In this document: in pieces, positions 35,540 through 49,400 of the stretch | Layout of the letters: every line of letters begins with the position of its first letter | How positions within the stretch are numbered: the stretch's first letter is position 1 | Source: Heterodera schachtii | Taxonomy: Eukaryota; Nematoda; Chromadorea; Rhabditida; Heteroderidae | Assembly: GCA_023374025.1 (NCBI GenBank) | Contig: SIJG01000015.1 | Span: 1,716,697-1,780,696 of the forward strand | Direction: 5' to 3' | DNA: 64,000 nucleotides | Notes under the pieces: generated by a model | Database searches by the model: none | Told to the model about the DNA's origin: nothing | Seen by the model: only the letters and a program-made list of their open reading frames with translations | Made by a program: the position numbers and the translations under genes

Positions 35540-36756
35540 TCTATTCAAATTTGGTGATTCTTTTTTTGATTAAATGTGCTTTTTTGGAATACCAATTGCA
35601 ATAATAATTCATTTATTGTCAAAATAAATGGTGATGCATTTTGCAAAAATTAATTATTTAAAAACAATAAGAAAATAATTAAGCACAAAAAAGTATGCAT
35701 ATAACTTAATCAATTCAATTCCTATGATGTAAGCTAAACTGTCCATAATGAATTAAATAAATCATTTGAGTATTTTCAAGAGAAAATTCGGCGTGAAAAG
35801 TTTACTATTTTGAATTTTATCAAAAAGTAAAAACAGCAGAAGGACTATTTTGGCCAATTCCTGTTTCCTACCTAAATTTGAACAAAAAATCATTAATCGA
35901 AAAATTCAAATTTTTAATTTTTGTTTAAGTTCGGGTTCGGGATTAGGAATTGGTCAAAATAGATATTAGATCCGTGATCAGCGACCACTAAGACCCCGTA
36001 GAACAAATTTTCACGGTTTTCTATCACAAAAAAAAAGTACAAAAAGTGCAAAATATTCATAAAGAAACACTTTTGCATTCATTCTCCGAAAATTTCCGCT
36101 AGACAAACAGAAAATGCTTTGAAATGAAAATTGTTTTATATGTTTTACTAGCATATTAAGTCAAGTAGTTTTTTGGTTGTATTTCTAACTTTTCACTAGA
36201 GACCGGGCGGGATCGAGATCCCGCGGATTTTCTCGGGTGGATTATAATTCTTGAAGCCGACCTCCGTCCGTACCGAGCCTTTTTTTAATTCATCGGAATT
36301 GACCAGAACTTTATTTCCCTTTTTTTATTGAATTCTTGCTACATTCTAATACAAAAAATAAATTTAAAAAAAATTTTTGTCATTTAATAATTTATTTAGT
36401 CCCGGCGCATCCCCCCCCCTTTACAATTTCTTCATTCTAATTAATATTTCTCAATCGAATTCTCCCCACGATCAATTAATTATAAAATAAATAAGCATTT
36501 AATAAACCTTTGCACCAAACTTTGAAAATTCAGAGTTTAAGCAAAGAATCCCGATAATCCTTCGTGATTAAAACAAAAGTTGGAGTTTTAAATTACACAG
36601 TCATTAACTCAAAATATTATTACGGAGATTACTCGTCAACAGGTGCATTTTCAAAAAATTAATGATTAATTTCAACAGAGAAATATTATTAATAACAATG
36701 TGATGGTTTGGGAGGAAATGACAGCCCATTTTGACTTTGGCATTTAAATTAATAAT
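35540..36756. other. intergenic; decayed GGGATC-type element end
   Basis: At 36197 the sequence TAGAGACCGGGCGGGATCGA and following words match the left end of the element at 51517, with many changes. AATCCCGATAATCC near 36547 may be its inner remnant. The rest (35540-36190) is AT-rich without genes. Confidence 0.55.
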
Positions 36757-37851
36757 TTAAAATGCGTTTAATTCCACAAAAGCGAGGGCAATGACATGCG
36801 CTGCGATTTCGCTGCCGAACATTCCGCACATTATGGCCAAAAGGAGCAGAACGGCACCGACCACCGGCGACTGGGCCATGCGCTTCTTTCGTCGCTTTGT
36901 CCTCAACGGACTTTCTCCGGCACTTTTAGAAGGCGTTTTCGGCTCCAATTCATTCACATTCGGCAGTCTCTTCATTAGCAAACTGATCATTTCGCTGGGC
37001 AAAAGTGGCGCTGCTTTTTTAGACAGAAATTCAATTAGCGCCCTTTTGCCTCTCCCCAGGGGCAATTCCTTGGAAAAGGCATTCAAATCGGTGCCAAATT
37101 TGAGCAACGTTTCTTTATTGTTGGCATTTTGTGAATTCTGGGTTTGTTCCTCTTTCTTTTTCGACCACTCGATTAATTTGGGAACAAAATTTGCCATTTT
37201 TTGAATTATTTCGGAATAAAATCCAACCAAATTCCCAAATTGGTCTGTTTGTCCATAGTTTTGGTAGCAAATTCTGGTGGCAATTTCATAAAGCTGAACA
37301 ACTCCGTCGGGATATTCTGCGCTTTCATTAGACACGCGATTATTTAGCACCACAGAACACCCATTCTTCAAAGCCCACGCAAACAAAGAGCTAAAAATAA
37401 ATTAATTTAGGGTATTATTTGTTAATATAATCTTGTAGAATTTGTTTATTTATCCGGGTTAAAAGATTATGCAAATGGTGAATTTTTGAGCATTTTTGGG
37501 AAATTATTGGATTTTCTACCTCCCCCCTAAACGCTAAAAATAAATATTTATTATCCGAATGCATAAAACAAAAAGTTTTTTTTAACCCAAAGTCGAGAGT
37601 TTAATAAATGTCATATGTCTCACTTGATATTGTCCCCGCTATCAAGAATATCTAAAACAAATTAATTTATTATTATTTAATAATTAAAATTCCTTTTTTT
37701 CACCTTTCAGTTCGGAAAGGGAACTCCCGCTTGTTGAGTAATAATCATTAGGGTTGTAATTATAATACACTAATTGTTCACTTTCGGCAAAAGAAACGAC
37801 CAAATCAAATGTTAAGGAGAATGTTAGCATAAATAAAGCGATTAAAAACAT
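36757..37851 (-). CDS. Secreted or tail-anchored protein of unknown function
   Basis: Three exons. Exon 1 from 37851 gives a signal peptide (MFLIALFMLTFSLTFDLVVS) and then a Tyr/Asn-rich stretch (EQLVYYNYNPNDYYSTSG). A 28-bp exon near 37650 gives DILDSGDNI. The last exon (about 37393-36757) gives SLFAWALKNGCSVVLNNRVS and a helical body (YSEIIQKMANFVPKLIEW). Next come a basic RTKRRKKR stretch and then a hydrophobic helix (VVGAVLLLLAIMCGMFG). The C-terminal helix after a basic stretch suggests a type I membrane protein or, less likely, a second secreted form. I know no domain with this layout. It sits beside other orphan secreted genes and is convergent with the giant gene. Confidence 0.6.
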
Positions 37852-39127
37852 TTTTTGATGACTTTTTTTGAGAAAGAAATGAAATGAAATTTATGAAAAT
37901 TATACACTGCCTGATTATTTAAGTAACCATTATTGGTCGCTATTAAATTAATCAATTGGCATATTAAAATTGGATAATTAATATTGATAAGCTTTTGCTT
38001 ACGTCTATGGGAGGAAATGTACATAAATTATAAATAATATTCACAAATTTTGATGACGTAAATGCTGCAGTTTATGCGCAATGCAAAATTATGATGCAAT
38101 AAAAATCTATGACAATGTGTTGGCATTAATGTTGCGCATATTATAGCAAAAACATTGAGAAAATTGCTGACGAAATTTTTCAAAAAATCTTCTTTCAATT
38201 ATCGTTTTTGAGAATCTCAACCTTGAGAAAAGTTTCGGGTTTTTCAAAGCGCAGTCTATCGAGTCTTGGATTTCAGTTTTTTTCTCGAGTTTAGTCCATT
38301 AAAACTCTCACAAAGGACTTACAGACCTTTGCAGACGGACTATTCGGATAATTTTGAAATGATTTTTTTTAATTCTTGAGGCATCCTCTACCCTCTGGGA
38401 AAGAAAAGGCGGGGATCGGGAAGGAAATTCCCCAATAAAATTTGTCGGGAATGGCTGGAGAAAATTTAAAAATATCGGTCGAAAAAGAAAGATTATAGAA
38501 TTTTTTAAATAATAAGAAAAAACCTCAGAAACGTTTGGCAAAAATTTCTTTAAAAATAAACAATCTATCGACGTGCCGACCCGTCTTTCTTCAAGCAAAT
38601 CTTGAAAAAAGCATCCCAACAAAAATTGTTAATACCTTTACAAATAATTCTTTAAATTTAAAAAAAATTGGAGACCTCAAAAAGGGACTTCCGTTTCTAC
38701 CCCTGAGAGATTATTACAAAAAAAAAACAAAAATAATAATAATAACAACAAATTATTATAGTGAAGTGAATTTTTAAGCATTGCCATAAATCAATAGACA
38801 GCACTGGTAAATGGAAAATATTGCATTATTATAATAATATAATTAAAAAAAATATTTAAATTATAAAAAGATGAATTTTATTAGAGGTTAGGGTAAGATT
38901 TATTATCGAATTTTGTTTTTTCTCTTGAAACCTAAAATTTAATGTTAATTTTTTACTTTACACAAATTCTTAATAATAAAAAATACGATAAAAAAAACAC
39001 ATCCATAATTAATACCTTAAGAAGGGATCAGCCGAATTTTAATAATTAAATCAGCCTAATTTTAAATGGGTTTTTCTCTATTTTTAATTAATTTTCTACT
39101 CATAAACTTTTTAATTTTTAGGCACCG
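37852..39127. other. intergenic, AT-rich
   Basis: Shared upstream region of two divergent secreted genes. Frames at 38308-38777 look like chance. TTTTTAG lies six bases before the ATG at 39128 and could be a spliced-leader acceptor. No clear repeat found. Confidence 0.4.
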
Positions 39128-41887
39128 ATGAATAAAATGAGCAAAAATATCTCAACAATGTTATTATTTTCTCTACTATTAGCAAACCGAATATTTCTTG
39201 TTACAAGCGGTGATTAGTGAAAATTAATAAATAAAATAATTCATTTAATCTAATTTCAAGCCTAAAATGGGAAAATATTCATTTTCTAAATTTAATATTA
39301 ATCTTTCTTTTCAGTCAATGATTTGACAGAAGCAATTGGTTCCATGAAGGAGAAATTGTTCACCATTTATCAAAAATATGACACTGACTTTACGCCGAAT
39401 ATTCCTTCAATTCTTGAAACGGAACGCCAAGAATTTTTTAACAGTTTAAACGGACTTACAAACAAACAGTTCCAACTGCTGGAAAGGCTGGAAAAAAAAT
39501 GGATCAAATTGGAAAAAATCTTTTTAATTGACTCGTCTGAAAAAAATTCCCAATTAATTGACCAAATGGACAGTGAAAAACGGGAGGAACTGAGAAAATT
39601 CGAAGAAACGCCCGAAAACATGGCCAAATTAATGAAAGTGTTGTCCAAAATAAACCGGTCAAAATTTGAGCAGCTCATTTTCGTTTTGTTTAACGCACTG
39701 AAAGGGACGGAACGCGTGGAATATGGCAAACATTTTGAGAAGCAAACCAAAGGTTAGTTGGCCAACGGTTGCCAATTTGCAAGCCCGGAAAACGGTGGCG
39801 AGCTTTTCTCTTTTGTTGAAAATCTGTCATTGAAAAAAAAAGTCTCGGTCAAATTTCTGACTGAAAAATAATATGGGTTTATATAATTTTGGTAACGAGG
39901 CCAGGTTTTTTCGTCTTATGACATAAAAGGACCAAAAAATGAAGAAATAGGGGGGGGGGGTGAAAATGGCAAAATAGTGGTTCAAAGTCAAAAAGCATGT
40001 TTGCTTTAAATAAATGATTGGAACAAAACAATTTTTGAATTAATGAGAATGAATTTTGAATTTCGAATGGAATACAAAAGCCAAAATAGGTCAAAAAACG
40101 GGGACGAAACCCCAAATAGAGGCAAATCTGAGGGGCGAAAATTCCAAATAGGGGTTTCTAGGAGAGAATAGGTGCGATGAATCGAAGGATTCTAAAATAT
40201 GTTTTCGTGCATCTCTCATAGAAATAAATCTACAAATGGAAACCGGACTCTAATAAAACTACGGTTGTTGAAAGGCGCGCTGAATATACGAACGGAAACT
40301 TGTGAATAATTTCAGACTCAAAAAAAAATTAAAATTAAAAATGAATGGAAGATTGGGAACATTGTCAGGCGTTTCTTCCAATTTCAAATAAAATGTGCTA
40401 ATGCTCTTACGAAAAAATAGAAAAACGATTTTTCGCTGCTACGTATATTCTTTGCTCATTATTACACTGTGTTTTGTTAAATTTTAGAACTCAAAATTGG
40501 TAATTTCAATATAATTAGTAGGGTTATCAGTTGTATGCACTAAAAAATGCCAAATATGCACTAAAATATCCATTAAAAACTGCCAAAAATGGCTTTTAAC
40601 CCTCAAAAAAATGCCAATAAATGTGTAAAAATCCAGAATTGACTTTAAAACACCAAAACAATGGCTAAGGAGCCTTTTTAGACAATTGCAAATTTTGATT
40701 TTCAAAAATTTATATATGCAATTTAAATTTCCAAAAATAGCCAAAATATGGACTAAAAATGCAAAAATGGCAAAATATGCATTTATTCTCGAAAACCCCA
40801 AAAATATGCATTTAACTGCACTAAAAACCTTCACCAAATCAAAAATTTTAACGTAGTAATATTATTTTTGAGCCCCTTTCTTCATAGCATATGAGCAGAA
40901 AAAATTTATAACCTTAATAATTAGTCATAAAAATAAATGAAAACATTTTTAAAAAATGAAAAATTTTATGCCGTTTTTAAATTTTTTTAAGTGGCTTATT
41001 TTTGTTCTCTGTCTACGGGAATATTGACTAGGCACAATTCTATTTGTTTTTTCTAATTTTTTTTGGAAATTTTTTTAAAATTTTTTCCTGAACAAATTTC
41101 TCTACTCATATTGCGCATTTAATTTAGACATCTTTATTTTAAATTAATTGAATTTCTTTTAAAAGTGATCCGCTTGTATAGCATTTATATGAAATATGCG
41201 AAAGAGAAAGTGGACCATTTAATGGAAAGGGACAAAATGAATTGGAAAGAAATCGGAAAATATGACAAAAAATTTGGCAAATTTTTGGAGTTAATTGTGA
41301 CAAAACTTTCAAGTGAATCCAAAGAAAAATTGGGAGAATTTGTCGCTGAATTGGTGAGCAGCTGCAAAATCAACACTTCCTACAGACAAAAGGCGGGCTC
41401 AGTGCTTTTCGATTACAAAAGTCACTACAAAAATGAGATGCTTAAGAAAATTCCGTCAGTTTTTTCGGGCAAAAAACCCATCGAAAATTTTGTGAAAGAA
41501 TTGTCGGATATTTTCACAGAATATTCGAATTCGTTTATGGAAAATTGGATATCTTTTGAGAAATTTGGAAGCAAAAATTTTGACCGTTACCGCGCTTTTG
41601 TATGGAAGCAAATCACAGAAAAAAGCAAAAGATCTGAGGAACGAATTGAAATGGACAAATTTGTTGGCAAATTGTTCGAACGAAGGCAATTCTTTGAGTT
41701 GGAAAAATACGACGCGAACTTTGAAAAACTTTTTGCCATTGTGAGAAGAATTAAAGCGCGCGAGAGCAAAGTCATGCGAATTTTCATAGAAATCCCCGAA
41801 ATAAAAGTGACAAATTTCAGAAAGTTTTTATTCCGAAAATTATTGGCGGAAATCGAAGCAATGGAAACGAATTTTATCAATGAATGA
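39128..41887 (+). CDS. Secreted helical protein of unknown function
   Basis: Exon 1 (39128 to about 39210) gives MNKMSKNISTMLLFSLLLAN then RIFLVTS, a signal peptide. Exon 2 (39315 to about 39751) joins in phase 1 as VNDLTEAIGSMKEKLFTIYQ and runs as Lys/Glu-rich helix to HFEKQTK. After a 1.4-kb intron of repeat-like sequence, exon 3 (41165-41887) joins in phase 1 as VIRLYSIYMKYAKEKVDHLM and continues to AEIEAMETNFINE. The total is about 415 residues. There are no cysteines to speak of, no membrane segment after the signal, and predicted mostly alpha-helix. The composition and spacing of Phe/Lys/Glu resemble the N-terminal part of the giant gene at 23-33 kb, so they may be distant relatives. 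I recognise no domain. Confidence 0.65.
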
Positions 41888-42207
41888 ATGAATTTGACAG
41901 CACAACTCCGAATTGAAAAACCCCAAGTCAAATCGATGGCATTTCAATATTATGTCTTTTTTTTTTATTAAGTGTCCGAAATAAAATAATTTTTTCAAAT
42001 TCACTTTATAAAACTTTCACCGACGATGTGAAATTTTCAGTATAAAAAAATATTTTAAATCAAAAATGCAATCAATTTTTACTTAAAAGGTGTCGTTTTC
42101 ACAATAATTTCTTTAGATACGTGTAAAATCAATGTATTTATTGATTTAAAAATGCAAAAATTCTTTCATTTTATTTATTTTTAGAGATTTAAAAAAATTG
42201 AATTTTA
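41888..42207. other. intergenic, AT-rich
   Basis: Short spacer between two plus-strand secreted genes. A TTATTTTTAG acceptor near 42174-42183 precedes the next ATG. Nothing else. Confidence 0.4.
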
Positions 42208-43135
42208 ATGCAATTAATAGCATGGATTTGCTTTATTCTAAAATTCCACCAAATTACAAGCATTGGCAGTAAATTGACACTGGAAGTTTCTCCAAGTCTG
42301 TACGAGCATTCTTTGTTTAGGTATATAATATTTAAATACGTTTCAAATAAAAAAAATAATATTAAATACATTTTGGATTCATTTTAAAACAGTTATGCGA
42401 TTGATGTTCGTTGCACTGATTTAAATGGCAACAAATGGCAAAAATTATACGGCAGCATTTGGAAAAATTACCCGTCCCATTCGTTTTTTCAGACAGAAAA
42501 GAGTGGCAAAATGGTGGAAATTGAAACGGTCATTTTCCCCTTTGAAAACATTGTGTGCCGACAGTTCGACGTTACGGTCAAAGTGCTCAAATGGAGATTT
42601 ATGTACAACAATGAGTCATTTGTGGTGGCACTAAATAATAAAACGGGGGTTTTTAAAGGCATTTTAACAGACAAAACAAAAAAGCAATTAAGGGAATTGT
42701 TTCTTACGATGAGTTGCCAGTGATTTACGGTTCTGTGGAGCATCGGATTGACTTGGGAAGGCATTTTGTCCTTAGCATTTTCCCATTGCTAAAGGACGAA
42801 GAGTCTTATGAGGCCAAATTGTATTGCAACGAAAAGACGAAAGCATTGATATCGCACTTCCAAATTGATGCGAAAATGTGCCAAAAGGAGTGTTCAAAAA
42901 TGATTTTTCACAAGGAAATTCAATGCCCAACGGACCAATACGATATTACCGTATGGAAATGGAATAACGCGGCGGAGGTGTGCCATTGGTTATTATTACT
43001 CATTTTGATAGACATAAAATGATTAAGAAAGCATCAATCACCCGTAAAGAGGTGCGCATGCATTTTACCAAACTGTTCATTATGGAAGGACAAGAGCATC
43101 GGATAAATTATGTCTTGGAACACGACAAAAACTAA
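42208..43135 (+). CDS. Secreted protein of unknown function with an apparent frameshift
   Basis: Exon 1 gives a signal peptide (MQLIAWICFILKFHQITSIG) and ends in HSLF. Exon 2 (from about 42393) joins in phase as SYAIDVRCTDLNGNKWQKLY and continues as VCRQFDVTVKVLKWRF to LTDKTKK. At an A6 run (about 42680) the frame appears to jump. One more A would join it to AIKGIVSYDELPVIYGSVEH and on to TDQYDITVWKWNNAA. A last exon gives ITRKEVRMHFTKLFIMEGQE and the stop at 43135. The protein is about 280 residues with several cysteines (VRC, IVC, YCNE, MCQKEC), so disulphides are likely. No known domain. The shift at a homopolymer could be a sequencing error or real decay. Confidence 0.5.
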
Positions 43136-43414
43136 AATTTGCGAGGACCAAATTGAGTATTTTCACAAATTTTGTCTATTTTTATTTTTTCATAAATTAA
43201 AGCACGGAATTTTATTAAAAAATATATAAATTTATTTCCCAAAAAAGAAGAAATGTTGAAAGAATAAAGCTGTTTAAATAGTAACAAGGAACAGCAAGCA
43301 AAATCATGCGATTTTAAATGGTTTGATAAATAAAATTCGTTAATAGCATAATTATAAAATAAAAAAAGTTGAATCTTTGGCTTATGCTCATAAATTTCAT
43401 CAATATTTGACATT

Positions 43415-46400
43415 TTAATCAATTGTTTTTTCGCAAATTGCGCCTGTCATTTGAATTTCGCAGCGCGCGTCGTTCCATTGGCCATCTGCACTGAACATGT
43501 GCACGCACTCCTCTTTTGCGCCGGCTGAAAATTTTAAGCATTAATGAGTCTGGGATTAAAATATTGAAAAAAATATTTACAAAAAATGCTGAAATATTGA
43601 CCAAAATATTAAAAAAATAATGAAAAAAAAATTTGTGCTGTAAAAAATTTAACTGCTCATAATTAGGGCTGCGATTTTTAGGCAAATGGCAAAATTTTTC
43701 GCGATTGATACGCTCAGTTAAGTACAAAAAACAATAGGGGCCAAAAATAGGCGCCCAGGCATTAAGCACAAAAACCCGAAATAGCAAAAATAAAAATTAT
43801 AAAATCATCGTTTTTTTTTTTTAGATTTTTCTTACATATAATTCCCAGTAAAGTAATTAAAATCAAACTTTTAAAATAGGTTAATGACGGATCTTTTAAC
43901 CGAACTGAAAATCGGGGGGCAGCGGTTAGCGGCAAAAGCAGGTAAAATATGATTTTCTTACAATTCAGACCAAATCGTTCATTATTAATAGAGATTAAAT
44001 AAGCATAATTCTTGTGCACAAACGCTCACAATTAGTCTAACTTCTAATGATAAAACCAAACCAACTTGGGTCGGTGAATTTGTTCGTGCCCGAGGGTTGT
44101 CCTCCTCCCCAAGGGTATTTGTTTCTGCCGCCAGTTGTCATCACAGCAGTTGTAATTTCGGGCTATTTAATTTTTGATTTAATTTATTATTTTTTTAAAC
44201 ATTTTCAACTTACAACATTGCCAAATGTTGCTGCCGAACCATTTGCCCATGTGCTTTGGTAGCGATTGCCGACGAGGACACGGCGAAGACCGATCCTGAA
44301 AAGTAAAAATTATTGTAATTTAAGGATTAACCCGTTTAAAAAAATAATAATTTAAATTTATTAATTACCAAAATGTGTTGAAAAGTGTTGTTGCCAAATT
44401 ATATGTCTGAAGTGAACGGGCAAGCGGCCGGGTAATAATTTGTCCAATAAGCCGATTTTCGGCCTCATCCCAAATACTGACGAGTTGCGCTTCCGAGTCT
44501 TCGGCACTACAAGCGGACACCGCTTGACTAAATAATTAGGATGAGAAGTAAGCATTGTCTTCAAAATAAAGTTCATATTTACTCACGTCCCATTCATCAG
44601 TCCCTCGATCACTTTGTAGCATTTGCCACTGGAAATGGTCCATCCAAAACCATTGCACCGCGAAACACTCGGATTGCACAAATCGAAGGCCGAAGACGAG
44701 GCAACGACGGCATTCGACACGACCGTGCCGCTGCTTCCAACCGACTGAGCTGCTTTTTTGCAAATTGCGCCTGTCATTTGAATTTCGCATTGCGCGTCGT
44801 TCCATTGGCCATCTGCACTGAACATGTGCACGCACTCCTCTTTTGCGCCGGCTGAAGCATTTGGTAATGATTGGATTTTCAGAAAATTTAAATATATATT
44901 TATATATCATTATTAATTCAGTATTTAATGAACTTTTGCTTCAAAAATTAAGAAAATGAGTAATAGTAAACTATTTTAATTTTATAACAATTTTAAGAAT
45001 TGAAGTTCATGGTAATTATACTAAGTATAAAATGAATCTTTACTTCGAAATAAACAAGACACTAGAAAATAGATCACGGAAGTCTAGAAAATTGCGAGAT
45101 TAGGAATCGGAAATCTGGCGGGATAGTTACCAGTATCTAATTTTTTTGCTCGATTCAGGCACCGATTTTATGATTAAAATCACAATTTAGCTGGCTACTG
45201 ATCCCAAACATAATTATGATCGGGATTTATGATGCGGACAGGAGCCCTCAACTCGCTGGGATAGGATTATCCGGGATTCAAATCTCATCTTTACTAGGAT
45301 CCAAGTCCCGGATTTACCAGGGATTCTAATCTTTTTCCAGTGATCCTTTCCCGATATTTTTCAAAAAAAAATCGGGATTAGGATCCCGGGAAAGTCCCGT
45401 GCGATCCCACACTAATACTTGCGTTTTACTAGAAACAACGAAAACATCTGTGAATTCGGTATAGAAAAAATTCTTTTAGCTGCGTCAAAATAATTAAAAT
45501 CCCAGCACCAATCAATAGGGAATTACGAGAATTTAATTATTGATAAAACCAAACCAACTTGGGTCGGTGAATTTGTTCGTGCCCGACGGTTGCCCTCCTC
45601 CCCAAGGGTATTTGTTTCTGCCGCCAGTTGTCATCTCAGCAGTTGTAATTTCGGGCTATTTAATTTTTGATTTAATTTATTATTTTTTTAAACTTTTTTA
45701 ACTTACAACATTGCCAAATGTTGCTGAAGAACCATTTGCCCATGTGCTTTGGTAGCGATTGCCGACGAGGACACGGCGAAGACCGATCCTGAAAAGTAAA
45801 AATCATTATAATTTGGGGGATTAACCCGTTTAAAAAAATAATAATTTAAATTTATTAATTACCAAAATGTGTTAAAAAGTGTTGTTGCCAAATTATATGT
45901 TTGAAGTGAACGGGCAAGCGGCCGGGTAATAATTTGTCCAATAAGCCGATTTTCGGCCTCATCCCAAATACTGACGAGTTGCGCTTCCGAGTCTTCGGCA
46001 CTACAAGCGGACACCGCTTGACTAAACAATCGTTTTTTGGGAACTAATTAAAAGCATAATTAGGATTGTAATTAAAATATTCCACAAATATTTTCTCATG
46101 GAAAATTTTTTTTTCTTGGATAAGTTCCCATTTACTCACGTCTGATTCATCAGTCCTTCGACAACTTTGTAACAATTGCCATTATAATTTGTCCATCCAA
46201 ATCCACTGCACACCGACGCACAAGATTCGAAAATTGTTGACGACTCTTCAGTGACTGATGATAAATCTTCAGATGTTGAGGACTGTTCCGTGACTGATGA
46301 TAAATCTTCAGATGTCGTGACTGATGATAAATCTTCAGATGTTGAGGACTGTTCCGTGACTGATGATAAATCTTCAGATGTTGATAACTCATCAGTGGCC

Positions 46401-49400
46401 GATGATAAATCATCAGATGTTGACGACTGTTCCGTGACTGATGATAAATCTTCAGATGTTGACGACTGTTCCGTGACTGATGATAAATCTTCAGATTTTG
46501 ATAACTCATCAGTGGCCGATGATAAATCATCAGATGTTGACGACTGTTCCGTGACTGATGATAAATCTTCAGATGTTGACGACTGTTCCGTGACTGATGA
46601 TAAATCTTCATATTTTGATAACTCATCAGTGGCCGATGATAAATCATCAGATGTTGAGGACTGTTCCGTGACTGATGATAAATCTTCAGATTTTGACGAT
46701 TCATCAGTGGCCGATGATAAATCATCAGATGTTGACGACTGTTCCGTGACTGATGATAAATCTTCAGATGTTGACGATTCATCAGTGGCCGATGATAAAT
46801 CTTCAGATGTTGAGGACTGTTCCGTGAATGATGTTAAATCTTCAGATGTTGACGACTCTTCAGTGACCGATGATAAATCTTCAGATGTTGACGACTGTTC
46901 CGTGACTGATGATAAATCTTCAGATGTTGACGATTCATCAGTGGCCGATGATAAATCTTCAGATGTTGAGGACTGTTCCGTGACTGATGATAAATCTTCA
47001 GATGTTGACGACTGTTCCGTGACTGATGATAAATCTTCAGATGTTGACGACTGTTCCGTGACTGATGATAAATCTTCAGATGTCGTGACTGATGATAAAT
47101 CTTCAGATGTTGACGACTGTTCCGTGACTGATGATAAATCTTCAGATGTTGACGACTGTTCTGACTCTTCAGTGACTGATGATAAATCTTCAGATGTTGA
47201 CGACTGTTCCGTGACTGATGATAAATCTTCAGATGTTGACGACTGTTCCGTGACTGATGATAAATCTTCAGATGTTGACGACTGTTCCGTGACTGATGAT
47301 AAATCTTCAGATGTTGACGACTGTTCTGACTCTTCAGTGACTGATGATAAATCTTCAGATGTTGACGACTGTTCCCGTGACTGATGATAAATCTTCAGAT
47401 GTTGACGACTGTTCCGTGACGATGATAAATCTTCAGATGTTGACGACTGTTCCGTGACTGATGATAAATCTTCAGATGTTGACACTGTTCCGTGACTGAT
47501 GATAAATCTCAGAGTTGACGACTGTTCCGTGACTGATGATAAATCTTCAGATGGTTGACGACTGTTCCGTGAATGATGATTAAATCTTCAGATGTTGACG
47601 ACTGTTCCGTGACTGATGATAAATCTCAGATGTTGACGACTTTTCCGTGACTGATGATAAATCTTCAGATGTTGACGATGTTCCGTGACTGATGATAAAT
47701 CTTCAGATGTTGACGACTGTTCTGTGACTGCTGATAAATCTTCAGATGTTGACGACTGTTCCGTGACTGATGATAAATCTTCAGATGTTGACAACTGTTC
47801 CGTGACTGATGATAAATCTTGAGATGTTGACGACTGTTCCGTGACTGATGATAAATCTTCAGATGTTGACGACTCTTCAGTGACACTGATGATAAATCTT
47901 CAGATGTTGACGACTGTTCCGTGACTGATGATAAATCTTCAGATGTTGACAACTGTTCCGTGACTGATGATAAATCTTCAGATTTTGACGACTGTTCCGT
48001 GACTGATGATAAATCTTCAGATGTTGACGACTGTTCAGTGACTGATGATAAATCTTCAGATGTTGACAACTGTTCCGTGACTGATGATAAATCTTCAGAT
48101 GTCGTGACTGATGATAAATCTTCAGGTGTTGACGACTGTTCCGTGACTGATGATAAATCTTCAGATGTCGTGACTGATGATAAATCTTCAGATGTCGACG
48201 ACTGTTCCGTGAATGATGATAAATCTTCAGATGTTGACGACTGTTCCGTGACTGATGATAAATCTTCAGATGTTGACGACTGTTCTGTGACTGCTGATAA
48301 ATCTTCAGATGTTGACGACTGTTCCGTGACTGATGATAAATCTTCAGATGTTGACAACTGTTCCGTGACTGATGATAAATCTTCAGATGTTGACGACTGT
48401 TCCGTGACTGATGATAAATCTTCAGATGTTGACGACTGTTCTGTGACTGCTGATAAATCTTCAGATGTTGACGACTCGTTCAGTGACTGATGATAAATCT
48501 TCAGATGTTGACGACTCTTCCAGTGACTGATGATAAATCTTCAGATGTTGACGACTCTTCAGTGACTGATGATAAATCTTCAGATGTTGACGACTGTTCC
48601 GTGACTGATGATAAATCTTCAGATGTTGACGACTGTTCCGTGACTGATGATAAATCTTCAGATGTTGACGACTGTTCCGTGACTGATGATAAATCTTCAG
48701 ATGTTGACGACTGTTCCGTGACTGATGATAAATCTTCAGATGTTGACGACTGTTCCGTGACTGATGATAAATCTTCAGATGTTGACGACTGTTCCGTGAC
48801 TGATGATAAATCTTCAGATGTTGACGACTGTTCCGTGACTGATGATAAATCTTCAGATGTCGTGACTGATGATAAATCTTCAGATGTTGACGACTGTTCC
48901 GTGACTGATGATAAATCTTCAGATGTTGACGACTGTTCCGTGACTGATGATAAATCTTCAGATGTTGACGACTGTTCTGTGACTGATGATAAATCTTCAG
49001 ATGTTGACGACTGTTCCGTGACTGATGATAAATCTTCAGATGTTGACGACTGTTCCGTGACTGATGATAAATCTTCAGATGTTGACGACTGTTCGTGACT
49101 GATGATAAATCTTCAGATGTTGACAACTGTTCCGTGACTGATGATAAATCTTCAGATGTTGACGACTGTTCCGTGACTGATGATAAATCTTCAGATGTTG
49201 ACACTGTTCCGTGACTGATGATAAATCTTCAGGTGTTGACGACTCGTTCACGTGACTGATGATAAATCTTCAGATGTTGACGACTGTTCGTGACTGATGA
49301 TAAATCTTCAGATGTTGACGACTGTTCCGTGACTGATGATAAATCTTCAGATGTTGACGACTGTTCGTGACTGATGATAAATCTTCAGATGTTGACGACT

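Noticed and set aside
40515..40840. Possible transposon with repeated ATGCACTAAAA words beginning TAGGGTTATCAG.
   Set aside because: No matching right end or target duplication found, so it is left as undefined repeat-like intron sequence.
46251..47384. Plus-strand 377-codon frame TDDKSSDVDDCSV repeated.
   Set aside because: It is the antisense reading of the 39-bp repeat. The minus strand joins the lectin domain in frame, and no plus-strand start or exon context is seen.
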